Assembly (NCBI GenBank): GCA_019751475.1
Contig: JAIENH010000081.1
Location: 1 to 6,581, forward strand
Reading direction: 5' to 3'
Origin: Cyclobacteriaceae bacterium
GTDB taxonomy: Bacteria; Bacteroidota; Bacteroidia; Cytophagales; Cyclobacteriaceae
DNA: 6,581 nt
In this document: positions 5,375 to 6,581 of the stretch, one piece after another
Layout: the number at the start of each line of letters is the position of its first letter
How positions within the stretch are numbered: position 1 is the stretch's first letter
Translations under genes and position numbers: made by a program
The notes under the pieces: generated by a model
The model's input: only the letters and a program-made list of their open reading frames with translations
What the model was told of the DNA's origin: nothing
Database searches by the model: none

Positions 5375-6581
5375 ATGAAGAAATACATACTCCTTGGTTT
5401 TATCGCCCTTGCAAGCTGCCAATCAAAAAAGACACCGGCTGATCTGATCATTCAGGGTGGCCCGATCTACACAATGGATGAAAGCAAACCTACTGTAGAG
5501 GCGGTGGCCGTCAAAGCCGACACCATTCTTTTCGCGGGTACGCTGGCTGAAGTAGAAGCATACCGCAATGAATCTACCCAAACTCTTGATTTGAAAGGTG
5601 CAACGCTCACACCCGGCTTCATAGAATCGCACGGTCACATCATGGGTCTTGGCTACAATGAAATGAACCTCGACCTCATGTATATAAAAAGCTATGATGA
5701 AATGGTAGAGAAAGTAAAGGAGGCGGTAGCCAAAGCACAACCTGGTCAATGGATACTCGGTCGTGGCTGGCACCAGGACAAGTGGGATGTGAAGCCCGAT
5801 AAAATGGTAAAGGGATTTCAAACGCATGAGAAATTGAGTGAGGTATCACCGAATAACCCGGTGTTTCTCCGCCATGCCAGTGGCCACGCAGGTTTCGCCA
5901 ATGCCAAAGCCATGCAGATTGCCGGTGTTAATCAAATGTCGGTGGAGAAGTTGGAATCGAATCTCGGAGAAGGCGGTGAAATACTTCGCGACAAGCTTGG
6001 TAATCCAACGGGTCTCTTCAATGAACGCGCTCAAACACTTATCAGTAAATACATTCCCCAAAACACAGGCGAAACCGATGCGCAGGCATTGGAGCTTGCC
6101 ATGGAGGCTTGTGCCCGCAATGGTATCACCAGCTTTCACGATGCAGGCGCCTCACGCGAAAACATTGAGTTGTTCAAAAAATTCAGGTCGGAAGGAAAAA
6201 TCAAGAGCCGGTTGTATGTCATGATAACAGGCTGGGATAAACCGCTTATAAACGAATTTTACAGAAGCGGTCCGATGATTGACCCGCGAGGTGTAACGGT
6301 GCGTTCTATTAAACTCAATTGTGATGGGGCACTCGGTTCCAGAGGAGCATGGTTGCTGGAGCCTTACAGTGATCGACCCGATTTTTCCGGCATGCCTACG
6401 TATCCGATGGACTCGGTATTAAAAATTTCCCGTGAGGGACTTAAGTATGGATTTCAGGTATGCTCGCATGCTATCGGTGACAGAGCCAATAAAGAAATTC
6501 TTGACCGCTATGAAATTGCATTCAATGAAGCACCCGATAAGAAAGATCATCGCTATCGAATAGAGCACGCACAACATCTTC
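5375..6581 (+). CDS. Lipoprotein amidohydrolase, YtcJ-like (Amidohydro_3), 3' end cut off
   Basis: The gene is open from ATG 5375 to the window edge: 402 complete codons. A lipoprotein signal peptide ends in LASC (residues 12-15), so Cys15 should be lipidated and the enzyme membrane-anchored outside the cytoplasm. The metal-dependent amidohydrolase fold follows: the N-terminal beta-sandwich starts with DLIIQGGPIYTMD (23-35), and TPGFIESHGHI (79-89) carries the HxH metal ligands H86 and H88. Further motifs are a 'RHASGHAGFANAKAM' type segment, KLNCDGALGSR (313-323; K313 is the candidate bridging lysine), SHAIGDRAN (364-372; H365) and RIEHAQHL (395-402; H398). This order is that of the YtcJ/Amidohydro_3 group (PF07969), whose members are usually about 540-570 aa. 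About 150 residues, including the last metal-binding Asp, are therefore missing on the right. The substrate is unknown; family members hydrolyse amide or related C-N bonds. Residues after the Cys (QSKKT) are not acidic. Confidence 0.93.
   Translation, partial: MKKYILLGFIALASCQSKKTPADLIIQGGPIYTMDESKPTVEAVAVKADTILFAGTLAEVEAYRNESTQTLDLKGATLTPGFIESHGHIMGLGYNEMNLDLMYIKSYDEMVEKVKEAVAKAQPGQWILGRGWHQDKWDVKPDKMVKGFQTHEKLSEVSPNNPVFLRHASGHAGFANAKAMQIAGVNQMSVEKLESNLGEGGEILRDKLGNPTGLFNERAQTLISKYIPQNTGETDAQALELAMEACARNGITSFHDAGASRENIELFKKFRSEGKIKSRLYVMITGWDKPLINEFYRSGPMIDPRGVTVRSIKLNCDGALGSRGAWLLEPYSDRPDFSGMPTYPMDSVLKISREGLKYGFQVCSHAIGDRANKEILDRYEIAFNEAPDKKDHRYRIEHAQHL

Noticed and set aside
5423..5827. 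Minus-strand open frame of 134 codons opposite the amidohydrolase gene
   Set aside because: It is antisense to the conserved N-terminal catalytic region, with low-complexity content and no domain.
5838..6224. Plus-strand open frame of 128 codons inside the amidohydrolase gene
   Set aside because: It is an out-of-frame shadow; the amidohydrolase frame carries all the conserved motifs across the same region.

Overview
The window looks like an ordinary chromosomal stretch of a Bacteroidota bacterium, probably Cytophagia-like. The case rests on four things: protein types common in that phylum (a DUF1800 protein, a short MerR regulator beside dprA, a lipoprotein YtcJ-type amidohydrolase, and the 'CPRDAMQG' form of HMG-CoA lyase), start codons with little or no Shine-Dalgarno sequence, one good TTTG-N19-TAnnTTTG-like promoter, and a moderate GC content. 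The genus is not determined. I saw no RNA gene, CRISPR array, insertion sequence, attachment site or origin. Coding density is high. The longest gap is 165 bp (840-1004), so no gene-free stretch exceeds 300 bp.

Layout. Positions 3-839 (minus) hold the N-terminal 279 codons of a DUF1800 protein that runs off the left edge. It diverges from a 281-aa HMG-CoA lyase-family gene (1005-1850, plus). That gene converges with dprA (1858-2961, minus) across only 7 bp. Four minus-strand genes follow one another, transcribed from right to left: a secreted probable beta-barrel protein (start 5255), a secreted CapA-family protein (start 4535), a small MerR regulator (start 3376), and dprA (start 2961). The first two are 30 bp apart and probably co-transcribed. 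The 115-bp and 76-bp gaps farther on could each carry their own promoter. At the right, a 119-bp divergent region separates this group from a lipoprotein amidohydrolase (5375 onward, plus), cut off by the right edge after 402 codons.

How the genes work together. There is no obvious single system. The lyase belongs to leucine or acetoacetate metabolism. DprA handles incoming single-stranded DNA during natural transformation. The CapA-like and beta-barrel proteins act in the cell envelope, as does the amidohydrolase, probably as a periplasmic lipoprotein. The most interesting leads are modest: the secreted CapA/beta-barrel pair without capB/capC in view, the altered active-site motifs of the lyase, the MerR-dprA neighbourhood, and a perfect 10-bp palindrome in the divergent promoter region at 5316-5325. 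I found no convincing undescribed system.
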